DNA from: Pseudomonas lalucatii
Lineage (GTDB): Bacteria; Pseudomonadota; Gammaproteobacteria; Pseudomonadales; Pseudomonadaceae
Assembly (NCBI RefSeq): GCF_018398425.1
Contig: NZ_JADPMV010000001.1
Coordinates: 868,001-932,000, forward strand
Direction: 5' to 3'
Length of the DNA stretch: 64,000 nt
The position numbers were made by a program, and so were the translations under genes. The notes beneath the pieces were generated by a model. It did not search any database. It was not told the origin of the DNA and worked only from the letters and a program-made list of their open reading frames with translations. Below, in pieces: positions 26,145 to 36,291 of this stretch (the stretch's first letter is position 1; the number at the start of each line of letters is the position of its first letter).

Positions 26145-29100
26145 GCGGTTTCTCCTTCGACAACGACTGGCGACGTCTTGCGGCCTTCGAACAGCTTGAC
26201 CACCACCACGTAGAACAGCGGCACGAAGAACACCGCGAGCACCGTGGCGGTGAGCATCCCGCCGACCACGCCGGTGGCGACCGAGTGCTGGCTGCCGGCG
26301 CCGGCGCCGGCGGCCAGCGCCATGGGCAGCACGCCGAAAGTGAACGCCAGGGAGGTCATGATGATCGGCCGCAGGCGCAGCTTCGCGGCCTCGATCGCGG
26401 CCTGCACCAGCGGCAGTCCTTCCTTCTCGTACAGCTCCTTGGCGAACTCGACGATGAGGATCGCGTTTTTCGCCGACAGGCCGACGGTGGTCATTAGGCC
26501 GATCTGGAAATACACGTCGGCGGTCAGGTCGCGCCACAGGGTCGCGAGCACCGCACCGAGGATGCCCAGCGGCACCACCAGCATCACCGACACCGGTACC
26601 GACCAGCTCTCGTAGAGGGCTGCCAGGCAGAGAAAGACGATCAGCACGGTGAGCGCGTAAAGCATGGGCGCCTGGTCACCGGTCTGGATTTCCTCATAGG
26701 AAAGACCGGTGTAGTTCAAACCGATGCCCGGCGGCAGCTCACGCATAATCTCGGAAATGGCGAGCATCGCGTCTCCGGTGCTGTAGCCGGGCGCCGGTTC
26801 GCCGAGAATCTCCACCGAGGAAATACCGCCGTAACGCTCCAGCTTCGGCGAGCCGAACACCCACTCGCCGGTGGCGAAGGCCGAGAACGGCACCATCTCG
26901 CCGAGAGCGTTGCGCACGTACCACTTGTCGAAGTCTTCCGGCGAGATGCGCGCGGTGTCTTCGCCCTGGATGTAGACGCGCTTGACCCGGCCACGGTCGA
27001 TGAAGTCGTTGACGTACATGGAGCCCCAGGCCGCTGACATGGTCTCGTTGATCGAGGCGATGCTGACCTGTAGCGCACGGGCCTTCTCATCATTGATGTT
27101 GACCTGGAACTGCGGCTCGTCGTCCTTGCCGTTGGGGCGCACCGCGCGCAGCTTCGGATGCTGGTTGGCCAGTTGCAGGAACTGGTTGCGCGCCTCCATT
27201 AGTGCCCCGTGACCGCCCCCGGCGTTGTCCTGCAGATACAGGTTGAAGCCCATGGCGTTACCCATTTCCAGGATCGCCGGCGGTACGAAGGCCATTACGG
27301 TGGCGTCTTTGATCCCGGCGAAGTGGACGTTGGCGCGCTCGGCAATACTGAATACGTCCTGGCCTTCCTCCGCGCGCTGGTCCCAGTCCTTGAGCATGAC
27401 CAGGCCCAGGCCGGAGTTCTGCCCGCGGCCAGCGAAGTTGAAACCGTTGACGGTCAGCGCCGAGTTGACCAGTTCGCCTTCTTCTTTCAGCAGGTAGTCA
27501 CGCACCTGTTCCAGTACCGCTTCGGTGCGCTCGGCCGAAGAGTTCACAGGCATGCGCACCTCGACCATCATCAAGCCCTGGTCTTCGTTGGGTAGGAACG
27601 CCTTGGGAATCTGCGTGAACAGGTAGCCAGTGCCGGCAGTGATCAGCGCGAACGCCAACAGGTAGCGCCCGCGGTGCCTGAGCATGCCGCCGACACCGCG
27701 CTCGAAGCGGTTGGCGCCACGATCGAAGCTTCGGTTGAACCAGCCGAAGAAGCCTTTCTTCTCGTGGTGACCATCCCCTGTGGGCGCCTTGAGGACCGTG
27801 GTGCACAAGGCCGGCGTGAAGATCAATGCAACCAGCACAGACAGACCCATGCAGACCACGATCGTCACGGCGAACTGCTTGTAGATAATCCCGGCCGAGC
27901 CCCCAAAGAAGGCCATTGGTAGGAACACCGCCGACAGCACCATGCCAATGCCGATCAGCGCGCCTGAGATCTGCCCCATGGACTTGCGCGTGGCCTCAAG
28001 TGGCGAGAGGCCTTCTTCATGCATCAGGCGCTCGACGTTTTCCACCACGACAATGGCGTCATCCACCAGCAGACCGATGGCCAGCACCATGGCGTACATC
28101 GTCAGTACGTTGATGCTGAGGCCGAAGTACGGCAGCAGCGCAAAGGCACCGAGCAACACGACAGGCACCGCAAGGGTGGGAATGAGGGTGGCGCGAAAGC
28201 TCTGCAGGAACAGGAACATCACCAGGAACACCAGCACGACGGCCTCGACGATGGTGCTGATCACCGAGCTGATCGAGGCTTCCACCACCGGCGTGGTGTC
28301 GTAGGGATAGAGCACTTCAATGCCGTCCGGCAAATAAGCCTTCTGCTTCTCCATGACCGCCTTCACCGCTTCCACGGTTTCCAGGAGGTTGCCACCACTG
28401 GCCAGCCGCAAGGCCAGCCCGGCCGAGGGCCGGCCGTTGTGCTGGCTGGAGATCGAGAAGTTGTCTGCGCCCAGCTCCACTCTGGCCACGTCCTTCACCC
28501 GGATCTGCGCGCCGTCAGCCTTGACCTTGACGAGGATTTCCTCGAACTCGGCCGGCGAGGTCATGCGGGTTTTACCCAGCACGGTGGCGTTGAGCTGCAC
28601 GCCGCTGCGTGTCGGTAGGCCGCCGAGCTGCCCGGAGGAAACCTGCACGTTCTGTTCGCGTATGGCGGCCGCCACGTCGCCTGGAGTCAACTGGTAGCTG
28701 TTGAGCTTGGCCGGATCGAGCCAGATGCGCATGGCGTTGGGCGAGCCGAACAGCAGGTAGTCGCCTACGCCATTGATGCGCGAAATGGGATCCTGCAGCT
28801 GCGCGGCGATCAGGTTGCCAAGGTCAAAGTTGCTCATCTTGCCCGTGGTGTCCACCAAGCCAATGATCAGGAAGAAGTTCTTCTGGTACTTCACGACTCG
28901 CAGGCCCTGGCGCTGCACTTCCTCGGGAAGCCTGGGTGTGGCCAGTTGCAGCTTGTTCTGCACCTGGACCTGGGCGATGTCCGGGTCGGTACCCTGCTCG
29001 AAGGTCACTATGATGGTCATGCTGCCGTCCGAGCTGCTTTCGGCAGACATGTAGCGGAAGCCGTCGAGGCCGCTGAGCTGCTGCTCGATGACCTGCACGA

Positions 29101-29281
29101 CGGTGTCCTGCACGGTCTGCGCGGAGGCGCCGGGATAGGAAACCGCGATGGCAACCGCCGGGGCGGCGATGTTGGGGTACTGGCTGATCGGCATCTTTAC
29201 CAACGACAGCGCGCCGGCGAGCATGGCGACGATGGCCAGCACCCAGGCGAAGATCGGCCGGTCAATGAAAAAACGGGACAT
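26141..29281 (-). CDS. ttgH: RND efflux pump inner-membrane protein, TtgH/SrpB type
   Basis: A 1046-residue HAE1-family RND transporter that exports toluene-like solvents and drugs using the proton gradient. It has the AcrB/MexB layout: TM1 (about 10-28), porter and docking loops, TM2-6 with the proton-relay [15 protein letters not shown], a second periplasmic loop and TM7-12 ending near 1030. It lies 14 bp after the adaptor gene and overlaps the channel gene by 4 bp, forming one operon. The IclR-type regulator divergent from the operon identifies it with ttgGHI/srpABC rather than the TetR-controlled mexAB/ttgABC pumps. Confidence 0.93.
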   Translation of the reverse strand: MSRFFIDRPIFAWVLAIVAMLAGALSLVKMPISQYPNIAAPAVAIAVSYPGASAQTVQDTVVQVIEQQLSGLDGFRYMSAESSSDGSMTIIVTFEQGTDPDIAQVQVQNKLQLATPRLPEEVQRQGLRVVKYQKNFFLIIGLVDTTGKMSNFDLGNLIAAQLQDPISRINGVGDYLLFGSPNAMRIWLDPAKLNSYQLTPGDVAAAIREQNVQVSSGQLGGLPTRSGVQLNATVLGKTRMTSPAEFEEILVKVKADGAQIRVKDVARVELGADNFSISSQHNGRPSAGLALRLASGGNLLETVEAVKAVMEKQKAYLPDGIEVLYPYDTTPVVEASISSVISTIVEAVVLVFLVMFLFLQSFRATLIPTLAVPVVLLGAFALLPYFGLSINVLTMYAMVLAIGLLVDDAIVVVENVERLMHEEGLSPLEATRKSMGQISGALIGIGMVLSAVFLPMAFFGGSAGIIYKQFAVTIVVCMGLSVLVALIFTPALCTTVLKAPTGDGHHEKKGFFGWFNRSFDRGANRFERGVGGMLRHRGRYLLAFALITAGTGYLFTQIPKAFLPNEDQGLMMVEVRMPVNSSAERTEAVLEQVRDYLLKEEGELVNSALTVNGFNFAGRGQNSGLGLVMLKDWDQRAEEGQDVFSIAERANVHFAGIKDATVMAFVPPAILEMGNAMGFNLYLQDNAGGGHGALMEARNQFLQLANQHPKLRAVRPNGKDDEPQFQVNINDEKARALQVSIASINETMSAAWGSMYVNDFIDRGRVKRVYIQGEDTARISPEDFDKWYVRNALGEMVPFSAFATGEWVFGSPKLERYGGISSVEILGEPAPGYSTGDAMLAISEIMRELPPGIGLNYTGLSYEEIQTGDQAPMLYALTVLIVFLCLAALYESWSVPVSVMLVVPLGILGAVLATLWRDLTADVYFQIGLMTTVGLSAKNAILIVEFAKELYEKEGLPLVQAAIEAAKLRLRPIIMTSLAFTFGVLPMALAAGAGAGSQHSVATGVVGGMLTATVLAVFFVPLFYVVVVKLFEGRKTSPVVVEGETA

Positions 29282-29295
29282 GAACGTTCAGCTCC

Positions 29296-30444
29296 TCAGT
29301 TGAGCACTGCATCGGACTTGGGAGCGAACTCGGCGACCAGATCGACGTTTTCCGCCGCGACCGGCTTCACCGTGACGCCGCTGCGCACCCGATGGATCCC
29401 CTCGGTCACCACCTGTTCGCCACTCTGGATGCCCTTGCCGATCAGCCAGGCATTGCCGACAGTGCGCAGGGTCTCGACTTCGCGCAGCTCAACACTATTG
29501 TCCACCTTGACCACCCAGACGCTGGGCACACCGCGCGAATCGCGGCTCAACGCCTGCTGGGGCACCAGCAGTGCGTCCTGCTGGGTGCCTTCCTTGAGCA
29601 GCGCATGTACGAACATGCCCGGCAGCAGCTTGCGGTCCGGATTGGGGAACTCGGCCCGCAGGGTCACCGAGCCGGTGGTCGGATCGACACTGACCTCGGA
29701 GAATTTCAGGGTCCCCGGCAGCGGGTAGGCGCTGCCATCGTCCAGCGTCAGACTGACCTCGGCCTGGTTATCTCCAGAACGTTGCAGACGACCTGATTCC
29801 AAGGCGCGACGCAGGTCGAGCAGCTTGGTGATTGGCTGGTTGACGTCGACGTAGATCGGATCGAGCTGGGTAACGGTCGCCAGCTCCTGCGCCTGGCCAT
29901 TGGTGACCAGCGCGCCCTCGGTGACGACCGAACGGCCGATGCGCCCGGAGATCGGCGCCAGCACCTTGGTGTACTGCACGTCAATGCGCGCGACCTGCAC
30001 CTCGGCCTGAGCCTGCTTCCACGCCGCCATGGCGTCATCGTATTGCTGGCGGCTGACCGCGCTGGTCTTGAGCAACCGTTCATAGCGCTGGGCCAGGTTC
30101 TCGGCAGTGGTCAGGTTGGCCTCGGCGCGCGCCAGTCGCGCCTCGTAGGTGCGCGGATCGATCTGGTACAGCTGCTGCCCCTTCTTCACTTCCGTGCCTT
30201 CGGCGAATAGCCGCCGCTGCAGGATGCCCGTGACCTGTGGCCTGACCTCGGCGATGCGGTAGGCGCTGGTGCGCCCCGGCAGATCGGTAGTCAGCATCAA
30301 CGGCTGCGCCTCGACCCGATAGACCCCCACTTCCGGCGCCGGCGCCGCGGTTTGCGCCTTGTCCGACTCCGCACATCCGGCCAGCAGCAGTGCCGCCAGC
30401 GGAACGGAGTGCCATGCGCGCGATTTAGCTTTTCGGTGAATCAC
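29296..30444 (-). CDS. ttgG: RND efflux periplasmic adaptor, TtgG/SrpA type
   Basis: Membrane-fusion lipoprotein of the pump, about 382 residues. The lipobox LLAGC is near residue 24; lipoyl, alpha-hairpin and beta-barrel domains follow (VRPQVTGILQRRLFAEGTEV; VLAPISGRIGRSVVTEGALV). I chose the GTG at 30444 because AGGGGAG lies 7 nt upstream; a GTG seven codons earlier has no such site. It is the first gene of the operon, divergent from ttgV. Confidence 0.9.
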   Translation of the reverse strand: MIHRKAKSRAWHSVPLAALLLAGCAESDKAQTAAPAPEVGVYRVEAQPLMLTTDLPGRTSAYRIAEVRPQVTGILQRRLFAEGTEVKKGQQLYQIDPRTYEARLARAEANLTTAENLAQRYERLLKTSAVSRQQYDDAMAAWKQAQAEVQVARIDVQYTKVLAPISGRIGRSVVTEGALVTNGQAQELATVTQLDPIYVDVNQPITKLLDLRRALESGRLQRSGDNQAEVSLTLDDGSAYPLPGTLKFSEVSVDPTTGSVTLRAEFPNPDRKLLPGMFVHALLKEGTQQDALLVPQQALSRDSRGVPSVWVVKVDNSVELREVETLRTVGNAWLIGKGIQSGEQVVTEGIHRVRSGVTVKPVAAENVDLVAEFAPKSDAVLN

Positions 30445-30513
30445 CTGTTGTCTCCCCTGATGCACGAAAGGTTGTACCGTATTGCGGTCCAGTGTATCAC
30501 TATGCGATTCATG

Positions 30514-30537
30514 ACAAACAACTCGGAATATGTAACA
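30514..30537. promoter_or_regulatory. possible TtgV operator
   Basis: ACAAACAAC followed by GAATATGTAACA in the 212-bp gap between the divergent ttgG and ttgV genes. It partly resembles what I remember of the TtgV operator of P. putida DOT-T1E, which overlaps the ttgG promoter. Confidence 0.35.
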
Positions 30538-30656
30538 GGTCTGAACGAAACGGCCGGCAACTCAGGTCGGCGACCTTGAACAATGCCTGTTCACTCTGGC
30601 GAAGCTGCTGGAAAATGCCCGCTGCCCAAGTGGGCGCAGCACATTGAGAGGACGCC

Positions 30657-31442
30657 ATGACACAGACAGACCAGGCCGGTGAAGCCGGCCGGCACGGCGG
30701 TATTCAGGTAATCGCCCGCGCAGGAGCGATCATGCGGGCTCTGGGCGACAACCCCCAGGGACTGAGCCTGGCCGCCATCGCGCAGATCGTCGACCTGCCC
30801 CGCTCCACGGTGCAGCGCATCATCACCGCGCTGGAGGCCGAGTACCTAGTCGAGACCCTCGGCCCCGTTGGCGGCTTCCGCCTGGGGCCAGCACTCGGGC
30901 AACTGATCAGCCAGACCCAGACGGACATCATCACGTTGCTCAAGCCCTACATGCTCGAACTCTCCGAGCAGTTGGACGAGTCGGTTTGTGTCAGCACGCT
31001 GGTCGGGAACAAGGCCTACGTGGTCGACCGCGTCGTGGCCGAGCGAGAGCTGCGGGTGGTGTTTCCCATTGGTATCAAGGCGCCGGCCTATGCGACCGCG
31101 AGTGGCAAAGCGTTGCTGGCGGCGCTGTCCGATGAATGGATGCAACCGCTGCTGCCCGACCCGCTGCCGATCGTGACCCCCTGCACGCCTGACCGGATTA
31201 CGCTGCTAGAACAGCTTGGCCAAATCGCTGAGGGCACCGTTGCCGAAGAGCACGGCGAGTTGATCGAAGGTCTCAGTTCGTTTGCGATCACGCTAGAAAC
31301 CTATCTGGGTCGTTACTCAATTGCAGTCGTCGGACCGACCGCGCGCTTGGTGACTCGTCGTGAGCCATTTCAGCAGGCGCTGCACAGCTGCAAACAGAGC
31401 GTCGAGCGGGCCATCGGCCGACGCGCTTCGCATACATCCTGA
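30657..31442 (+). CDS. ttgV: IclR-family repressor TtgV/SrpS
   Basis: A 261-residue IclR-family repressor of the solvent pump; aromatic ligands release it from DNA in characterised relatives. The N-terminal winged helix (about 15-75; GLSLAAIAQIVDLPRSTVQRIITALEAE) and the effector domain (about 90-255; QLDESVCVSTL, ERELRVVFPIGI, ATASGKALLAAL) closely follow P. putida TtgV from memory, including IQVIARA near the start. GAGAGGAC precedes the ATG. It is followed after 9 bp by the TetR remnant, the ttgV-ttgW order. Confidence 0.92.
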   Translation: MTQTDQAGEAGRHGGIQVIARAGAIMRALGDNPQGLSLAAIAQIVDLPRSTVQRIITALEAEYLVETLGPVGGFRLGPALGQLISQTQTDIITLLKPYMLELSEQLDESVCVSTLVGNKAYVVDRVVAERELRVVFPIGIKAPAYATASGKALLAALSDEWMQPLLPDPLPIVTPCTPDRITLLEQLGQIAEGTVAEEHGELIEGLSSFAITLETYLGRYSIAVVGPTARLVTRREPFQQALHSCKQSVERAIGRRASHTS

Positions 31443-31451
31443 GGCGAACGC

Positions 31452-31631
31452 ATGGCTAGACGAACCGCTGCTGAGGCGGAACTGACCCGACGCAAGATTC
31501 TGATGGCTGCCAATGAAGTGTTCTGGGATGAGGGGGGCGATTCAGATAATGCCGCGCTGGCAACGGTGGTCAAGATGGCGGGCGTGACACGCGGTGCGGT
31601 CTATTGGCATTTCAAGGACAAGCACGCCATC
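31452..31631 (+). pseudogene. ttgW: TtgW/SrpR TetR-family regulator, truncated
   Basis: Only the DNA-binding domain remains: about 60 residues, MARRTAAEAELTRRKILMAA through the helix-turn-helix (VVKMAGVTRGAVYWHFKDKHAI). At about 31630 the similarity stops; the frame continues 86 codons without regulator character because foreign DNA (a transposase tail in another frame) is joined there. Intact SrpR has about 210 residues including a ligand domain. A short DNA-binding polypeptide could still be made, but dimerisation would be lost. Confidence 0.8.
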
Positions 31632-31632
31632 T

Positions 31633-31773
31633 TGGGCGTTGGCGACGGCCGAGCGCATCGGCCACAACAAGGCGGCGGAGGCCCTGGCCAACAAACTGGT
31701 CCGCATATGCTGGGCGGTGTGGTGCCACGAACGACGCTTCAGCGGCGACTGGCACAGCGCAAGGCCCGCCTGA
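31633..31773 (+). pseudogene. IS110-type transposase 3' remnant
   Basis: From 31636 the frame encodes ALATAERIGHNKAAEALANK then LVRICWAVWCHERRF and stops at 31771. The NKAAEALANKLVRICWA segment looks like the C-terminal tail of IS110/IS1111-family transposases. No catalytic domain is present. The joint with ttgW at about 31630 shows that the element inserted into, or recombined with, the regulator gene. Confidence 0.6.
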
Positions 31774-32014
31774 CGGCGGGGGTAATCAGGAGGGCATGCA
31801 GGTTTTCGAGTGGTTGTGGTGAGAGGCGAGACTGTCGGAACAGGCAAGTCATTAATGCAAGAGGATTCGTCACGATGCAGGGGAAACGCTAAATGGGCTA
31901 CGCGTGACATGGCTACCACCCTCTGGGAACAGGAAGGCACCGGCCGTTTTGGCGACAGTAAACCAGGCTCCCCTAGCGCCTGGTCGCGGGCCCGCCCCCC
32001 AGGTCGAGAAGCCG

Positions 32015-32650
32015 TCAGCGCATTGCCAAGGGATCCACCAAACCAGCGGCGATGGCCATTCCGACCAATTCCGGCAGGGTTTCAGCCTGCATGCGTTTCA
32101 TCACTCGCGAGCGATACAGGTCGACCGTCTTGACGCTGATATCCAACTGCTCGGCCACCTCTCGATTGGTGTATCCACGCACCAGCGGCACCAGGACATC
32201 ACGTTCGCGTGGGGTAAGACTGTCCAGGCGAGCCTGCACCTCAGCCAGGCGGGCATCATGGCGGACGGGCTGCGCACTTCTGCTCAACGCCTGCTGCACG
32301 CTGTCCAGCAGCAGCTGCTCGTTGTAGGGCTTCTCGATGAAGTCCACCGCCCCCGCTCTGAATGCCCGCACCACGATGGGTACGTCGGCGTGCCCGCTGA
32401 CGAAGATCAACGGCAACTCGATGCCGCGTTGGCGCAGTTCTTCCTGTACGTTCAGCCCACCCATGCCTGGCATACGCACGTCGAGCAATACACAGGCATT
32501 GCGATCAGGCTCGCAGGCGTCGAGAAAGGCGCGGCCACTGGTAAAGGGCAATGCCTTGAGACCGACGGACTCCAGTAGCCAGACGGTGGAGTCAAGCATG
32601 CCCTGATCGTCGTCGACCACGTAGACCAGCTGTTCTTGTTGTTGCGGCAT
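32015..32650 (-). CDS. FixJ/NarL-type response regulator
   Basis: 211 residues. The receiver domain (about 6-120) has D57 as phosphoacceptor (VLLDVRMPGMGG) and the acidic pocket DDD at 13-15. The C-terminal LuxR helix-turn-helix (about 145-205; LTPRERDVLVPLVRGYTNREVAEQLDISVKTVD) is of FixJ/TodT/StyR style. It lies 3 bp after the kinase stop, with GGAGTGAT as ribosome-binding site, so the two form an operon. Target genes are unknown. TodT- and StyR-like regulators control aromatic degradation, but similarity is not close enough for a name. Confidence 0.88.
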   Translation of the reverse strand: MPQQQEQLVYVVDDDQGMLDSTVWLLESVGLKALPFTSGRAFLDACEPDRNACVLLDVRMPGMGGLNVQEELRQRGIELPLIFVSGHADVPIVVRAFRAGAVDFIEKPYNEQLLLDSVQQALSRSAQPVRHDARLAEVQARLDSLTPRERDVLVPLVRGYTNREVAEQLDISVKTVDLYRSRVMKRMQAETLPELVGMAIAAGLVDPLAMR

Positions 32651-32653
32651 CTA

Positions 32654-33910
32654 TCACTCCGGATGTTGTTCTGTTCGGGCCAATGGCAAACGACACTCGA
32701 GGCATAGACCGCCACCCTCTCCGGCTAAAGCCTCAAGAGATCCGCCGAAACCCTCGATGATGCTGCGACTCATCGACAGCCCCAGCCCCAGCCCTTCGGC
32801 CTTACTGGTGTAGAACGGGGCGAAGATGTGCTCGAGCTCGGCCTCGGCCACCCCACTTCCCTGATCCTGTACCCGAATGCAGAGTTCGCCCGCCACCTCC
32901 GCCCCAGACAGCTCAATCCGTGAGGGGTGATCAGGATGGGCCTCGCGGTTGGCCTCGATGGCATTGCGCAACAGGTTAAGCAGGACCTGCTCGAGCAACA
33001 CCCGGTCAACATAGGCCGGCGGCAGATTGTCCGGGAATTGCTCCTCGATCGCCACCTGACAGCTATTTGCCTCCCATGCGCAGAGCCGCACCGCGCCACG
33101 CGCCACCTCACTCAAGTCGAGAGCCTGCATGCGACGCTGGCCCTTGCGCAGAAAAGCGCGCAAACGCTTGATTACCTCGGCCGCGTGATTCGCGTGCTCG
33201 GTGATACGGGCCAGCCCCTGGCCTATCCGTTCGCCGGCCTGGGGGTTGTCGCCCAGGCTCTGCAGATAGCGCTGGCTGGCGCAGGCATAATTGACCACCG
33301 CCGCCAGCGGCTGATTGATTTCATGAGCAATGCCGGACGCCAGTTCGCCAAGGGTCACCAACCGCGCAGTATGTGCCAGTTCGTCCTGGTGCCGACGCTG
33401 CTGAGTCTCGCGCAGTTCACGTTCACTCATGTCCCGCGCGACTAGCGAGTAGTAACGCTCGCCACCGGCAGCACGATGTGCCAGCAGTACCAGCGACACG
33501 GGCAATGCAGCACCGCCGCCCGGTGGCTGTAGACGTGAATCGATATTCCACACCCCGCACTGCTCGGCAGTGCTCCAGCCCTCACACGCCAAGCGCGCCC
33601 AGTCATCGCGGGGCAGAAACTCGTCCAGCGCAGGTACCGGCTGCTGCTGCTCCAACTGCAGCGCGCGGCGCGCAGCCGGATTAAGGAAGGTGACACGCTT
33701 CTGCGAGTCGATGAACAACACCAGATCGGTATTGGCCTCGACCACCTCGGCAAGCCGCCGTCTGTTTTCCTCGGCATGGACCCGCGCGGTGATGTCCCTC
33801 GACACGCTGACCACCTCGACAACCGAGCCGGTGTAGGTTTCACGTATGCCCCGGCTGGCAGTCTCGAACCACAGGTAGTGACCGTCTCGGTGACGGATCC
33901 GGTAGGTCAT
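32654..33910 (-). CDS. PAS sensor histidine kinase, 5'-truncated
   Basis: FixL/DctS-like kinase partner of the adjacent FixJ-type regulator. The readable protein (418 residues from the ATG at 33910) begins inside a PAS/PAC domain (TYRIRHRDGHYLWFETASRG). A second PAS (about 52-165), the H-box with H196 (SGIAHEINQPLAAVVNYA) and a complete ATPase domain (N-box LLRNAIEANR, DQGSGV, GLGLGLSMSRSI) follow. PAC-like codons continue upstream to about 33930 and then stop at the joint with trbG. The N-terminal input region is therefore gone. Whether the rest is expressed from the ATG is unknown. Confidence 0.85.
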   Translation of the reverse strand: MTYRIRHRDGHYLWFETASRGIRETYTGSVVEVVSVSRDITARVHAEENRRRLAEVVEANTDLVLFIDSQKRVTFLNPAARRALQLEQQQPVPALDEFLPRDDWARLACEGWSTAEQCGVWNIDSRLQPPGGGAALPVSLVLLAHRAAGGERYYSLVARDMSERELRETQQRRHQDELAHTARLVTLGELASGIAHEINQPLAAVVNYACASQRYLQSLGDNPQAGERIGQGLARITEHANHAAEVIKRLRAFLRKGQRRMQALDLSEVARGAVRLCAWEANSCQVAIEEQFPDNLPPAYVDRVLLEQVLLNLLRNAIEANREAHPDHPSRIELSGAEVAGELCIRVQDQGSGVAEAELEHIFAPFYTSKAEGLGLGLSMSRSIIEGFGGSLEALAGEGGGLCLECRLPLARTEQHPE

Positions 33911-33920
33911 GGTGTGGTAG

Positions 33921-34583
33921 CCGTCTGGTGCGCTGTACCAGGTCTACACCAGCCCCGGTCGGGTCACGGCGATCAACCTGCAGGCCGGCGAAGAGCTGGT
34001 CACCGTGGCAGCGGGCGATACCGTGCGCTGGATCGTCGGCGACACCTCCAGCGGCAGCGGCGAAGAACTGCGGGTCAGCGTGCTGATCAAGCCGACCCGA
34101 ACCGACCTCAAGACCAATCTGGTGATCACCACCACGCGGCGCACCTACCTGATCGAGCTGAGCTCCACCGAGCACGCCTGGATGGCCTCGGTGTCCTGGG
34201 ACTACCCCAAGGACCGCATGCTCGCACTGCAGCGTCGTGCCAGTGCCGCGCAAGTGGCGGCACCTGTGGGCGCCGGCCTGGCGCTGGAGCAGCTGCGCTT
34301 TCGCTATGCCATCAGCGGCGGCAACCCGCCGTGGAAGCCACTGCGCGCCTTCGACGACGGGCGCAAGGTGTATATCCAGTTCCCCGCCGGCATTGCCCAG
34401 GGCGAGTTGCCGCCGCTGTTCGTGATCGGCCCGGAAGGTGACGGGCAACTGGTGAACTACCGCTTCCGCTCGCCCTACTACATAGTCGACCGCCTGTTCG
34501 GCGCGGCCGAGTTGCGCCTGGGCGCCGACGAGGGCGATGTGGTGCGGATCGAGCGCACCGATGGCGTGGCACGGAGGCCCTGA
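33921..34583 (+). pseudogene. trbG: TrbG/VirB9-type conjugation protein, 5'-truncated
   Basis: C-terminal two thirds of the periplasmic/outer-membrane TrbG (VirB9-like) subunit of a mating-pair-formation complex. Homology begins at ALYQVYTSPGRVTAINLQAG (33930) and runs through LVITTTRRTYLIEL and YYIVDRLFGAAELRLG to the stop. The signal peptide and about 90 residues are missing, the frame has a stop at 33918, and the first in-frame ATG (34005) is inside the domain. trbI follows 2 bp after the stop, as in Tn4371-like elements. Confidence 0.82.
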
Positions 34584-34585
34584 GC

Positions 34586-35860
34586 ATGAATGCCAAGGAC
34601 GACAGTCAAACCGCGGCGCCTTCGCCGCTGCCCAAGGAGGCACCGGAGTCGCTGGAGCTGCGGGCGCAACCGCGCCCGGTCACCCGCCTCAATCCGCGCA
34701 TGCTGGCGGTACTGGTCGGAGGACTGGCCAGCGCGGTGCTGGGCGCCATGCTGTGGTCGCTGCAGCCCCAGCCGCGACGCCAGGGCGCGGAGCAGACCGA
34801 GCTGTACAACGTCGAGCGCATCGCCCGCTCCGAGGGCCTGGAGCAGCTGCCCGCCGACTACTCGCAACTGCCTCCCCCCGCCGCACCCGAGGTGCCGCAG
34901 CTGGGTCCGCCCCTGCCCGGTGACCTGGGTGGTGCCATTCTCAGGGCCGAGCAGCAGGCGCAGGGCTATGGCTACGGCCAAGCCGGTCCCGACCCGGCCG
35001 AGGCCGAACGCCTGGCCAGGCTCAAGGAAGCCGAGGAAGCGGCGCTGTCCTCGGTGTTTTTCCAGACTGGCAGCGCGAGGAAATCGAACGCTGCATCCAC
35101 TGGGGGCGCCCAACTCGATCCCGAGATCCTGGGTGCAGTGCCGTCAGCCATGGTAGCCGGAGTATCTGGAACACCAGCCCAGCAGGAGCAGAACGAGGCG
35201 TTCCTCAGTAAATCCGTAAATGCACAAATCCGTAATTCCGGATTGCTGCAGATGCCCGACTCGCCCTACCAGGTGATGGCCGGCACCGTCATCGCGGCGG
35301 CCCTGGTCACCGGGATCAAGTCGGACCTGCCCGGTGATGTGATCGCCACCGTGACCGAGCCGGTCTACGACAGCGCCACCGGCCAGCATGTGCTGATCCC
35401 CCAGGGCTCGCGCCTGCTCGGCCGCTACAACAGCCAGGTGAGCTACGGGCAGAGTCGCGTGCAGGTGGTGTGGCAGCGGGTGATCCTGCCGGACACCTCG
35501 TCCTTCCAACTCGACAACCTGGTCGGCAGCGACGCCGCCGGCTATGCCGGCCTGGAGGATGGCGTCGACTGGCACTGGGACCGGATCGTCGCCGGCGCAG
35601 CCATGACCAGCCTGCTGGGCATCGGTGCCGAGTTAGCGGCGCCTGAAAGTCGCACCGACGGCGACCGCATCATTATCGCCGGACGCGACAGCCTGCAGGA
35701 CACGGTGAACCAGGTCGGCCAGGAGGTCACCCGCCGCAACCTCGATATCCAACCCACGCTGACCCAGCGCCCCGGCTTGCCCCTGCGCGTGATCGTCAAC
35801 CGCGACCTGGTGCTGCGCCCCTACCAGTCCTTCTCCACTCAACAGAGGAACCCGCAATGA
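34586..35860 (+). CDS. trbI: TrbI/VirB10-type conjugation protein
   Basis: A 424-residue VirB10-family core-complex protein linking inner and outer membranes in the mating channel. Short cytoplasmic N-terminus, one transmembrane segment (about 40-62), a proline-rich periplasmic region (about 85-120), then the VirB10 beta-barrel domain (about 215-415; VMAGTVIAAALVTGIKSDLP, VLIPQGSRLLGRYNSQV, GLPLRVIVNRDLVLRPY). It appears intact, but the neighbouring trbG is cut and no other trb genes lie upstream, so it is a leftover of a conjugative element. Confidence 0.9.
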   Translation: MNAKDDSQTAAPSPLPKEAPESLELRAQPRPVTRLNPRMLAVLVGGLASAVLGAMLWSLQPQPRRQGAEQTELYNVERIARSEGLEQLPADYSQLPPPAAPEVPQLGPPLPGDLGGAILRAEQQAQGYGYGQAGPDPAEAERLARLKEAEEAALSSVFFQTGSARKSNAASTGGAQLDPEILGAVPSAMVAGVSGTPAQQEQNEAFLSKSVNAQIRNSGLLQMPDSPYQVMAGTVIAAALVTGIKSDLPGDVIATVTEPVYDSATGQHVLIPQGSRLLGRYNSQVSYGQSRVQVVWQRVILPDTSSFQLDNLVGSDAAGYAGLEDGVDWHWDRIVAGAAMTSLLGIGAELAAPESRTDGDRIIIAGRDSLQDTVNQVGQEVTRRNLDIQPTLTQRPGLPLRVIVNRDLVLRPYQSFSTQQRNPQ

Positions 35861-36078
35861 GCACGCCCAAGCTGCGCCTCGGCCCGCTGCCGAAAACCGA
35901 GAGCCTGAAGCTGACCTTCACCTGCCCCGCCAGCCTGAAGGCCGACCTCGAGCGCTACGCCTCGCTGCACTCGCAAGCCTATGGCGAAGAGGTCGATGCC
36001 CTGACGCTCATTCCGCACATGCTGGAGGCGTTCATGGCGAGGGATCGGGTATTCAGAAGACGTGGTACCGCGACCTGA
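35857..36078 (+). CDS. DUF2274 protein
   Basis: A 73-residue DUF2274 protein (LRLGPLPKTESLKLTFTCPA, then a charged helix). It overlaps the trbI stop by 4 bp, the normal position in Tn4371-family conjugation modules, where it closes the trb operon. No known activity; a small cytoplasmic protein of ribbon-helix-helix-like size. Confidence 0.82.
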   Translation: MSTPKLRLGPLPKTESLKLTFTCPASLKADLERYASLHSQAYGEEVDALTLIPHMLEAFMARDRVFRRRGTAT

Positions 36079-36231
36079 AGACCGAGTGTTTTCCCCAGGC
36101 AGGCCGCCTGTCACGACTTTCTTCCAGAGAGGCTGATCACAACGATGAGCAGGGCCTTCGCCAGAAAAGCCACTCGGACGAATTTGACCCGAATAAATTA
36201 AGAAAAAATCGGTAGAATCGGCATAAGTGAG

Positions 36232-36258
36232 GATTTTCTTGTCTCAATCAAGAAAATC
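36232..36258. promoter_or_regulatory. perfect inverted repeat upstream of fic
   Basis: GATTTTCTTG and its complement CAAGAAAATC with a 7-nt spacer, 34 bp before the fic start codon, in an A+T-rich stretch. A dimeric repressor site is likely; the Fic protein or a partner could bind. Confidence 0.5.
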
Positions 36259-36291
36259 TGGTGATCCGAGTCAAGCGAAAGGATTTTTGAC

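Noticed and set aside
31604..31892. Other open frames after the TetR remnant
   Set aside because: Only the frame with the IS110-type tail shows protein similarity; the others are compositional.
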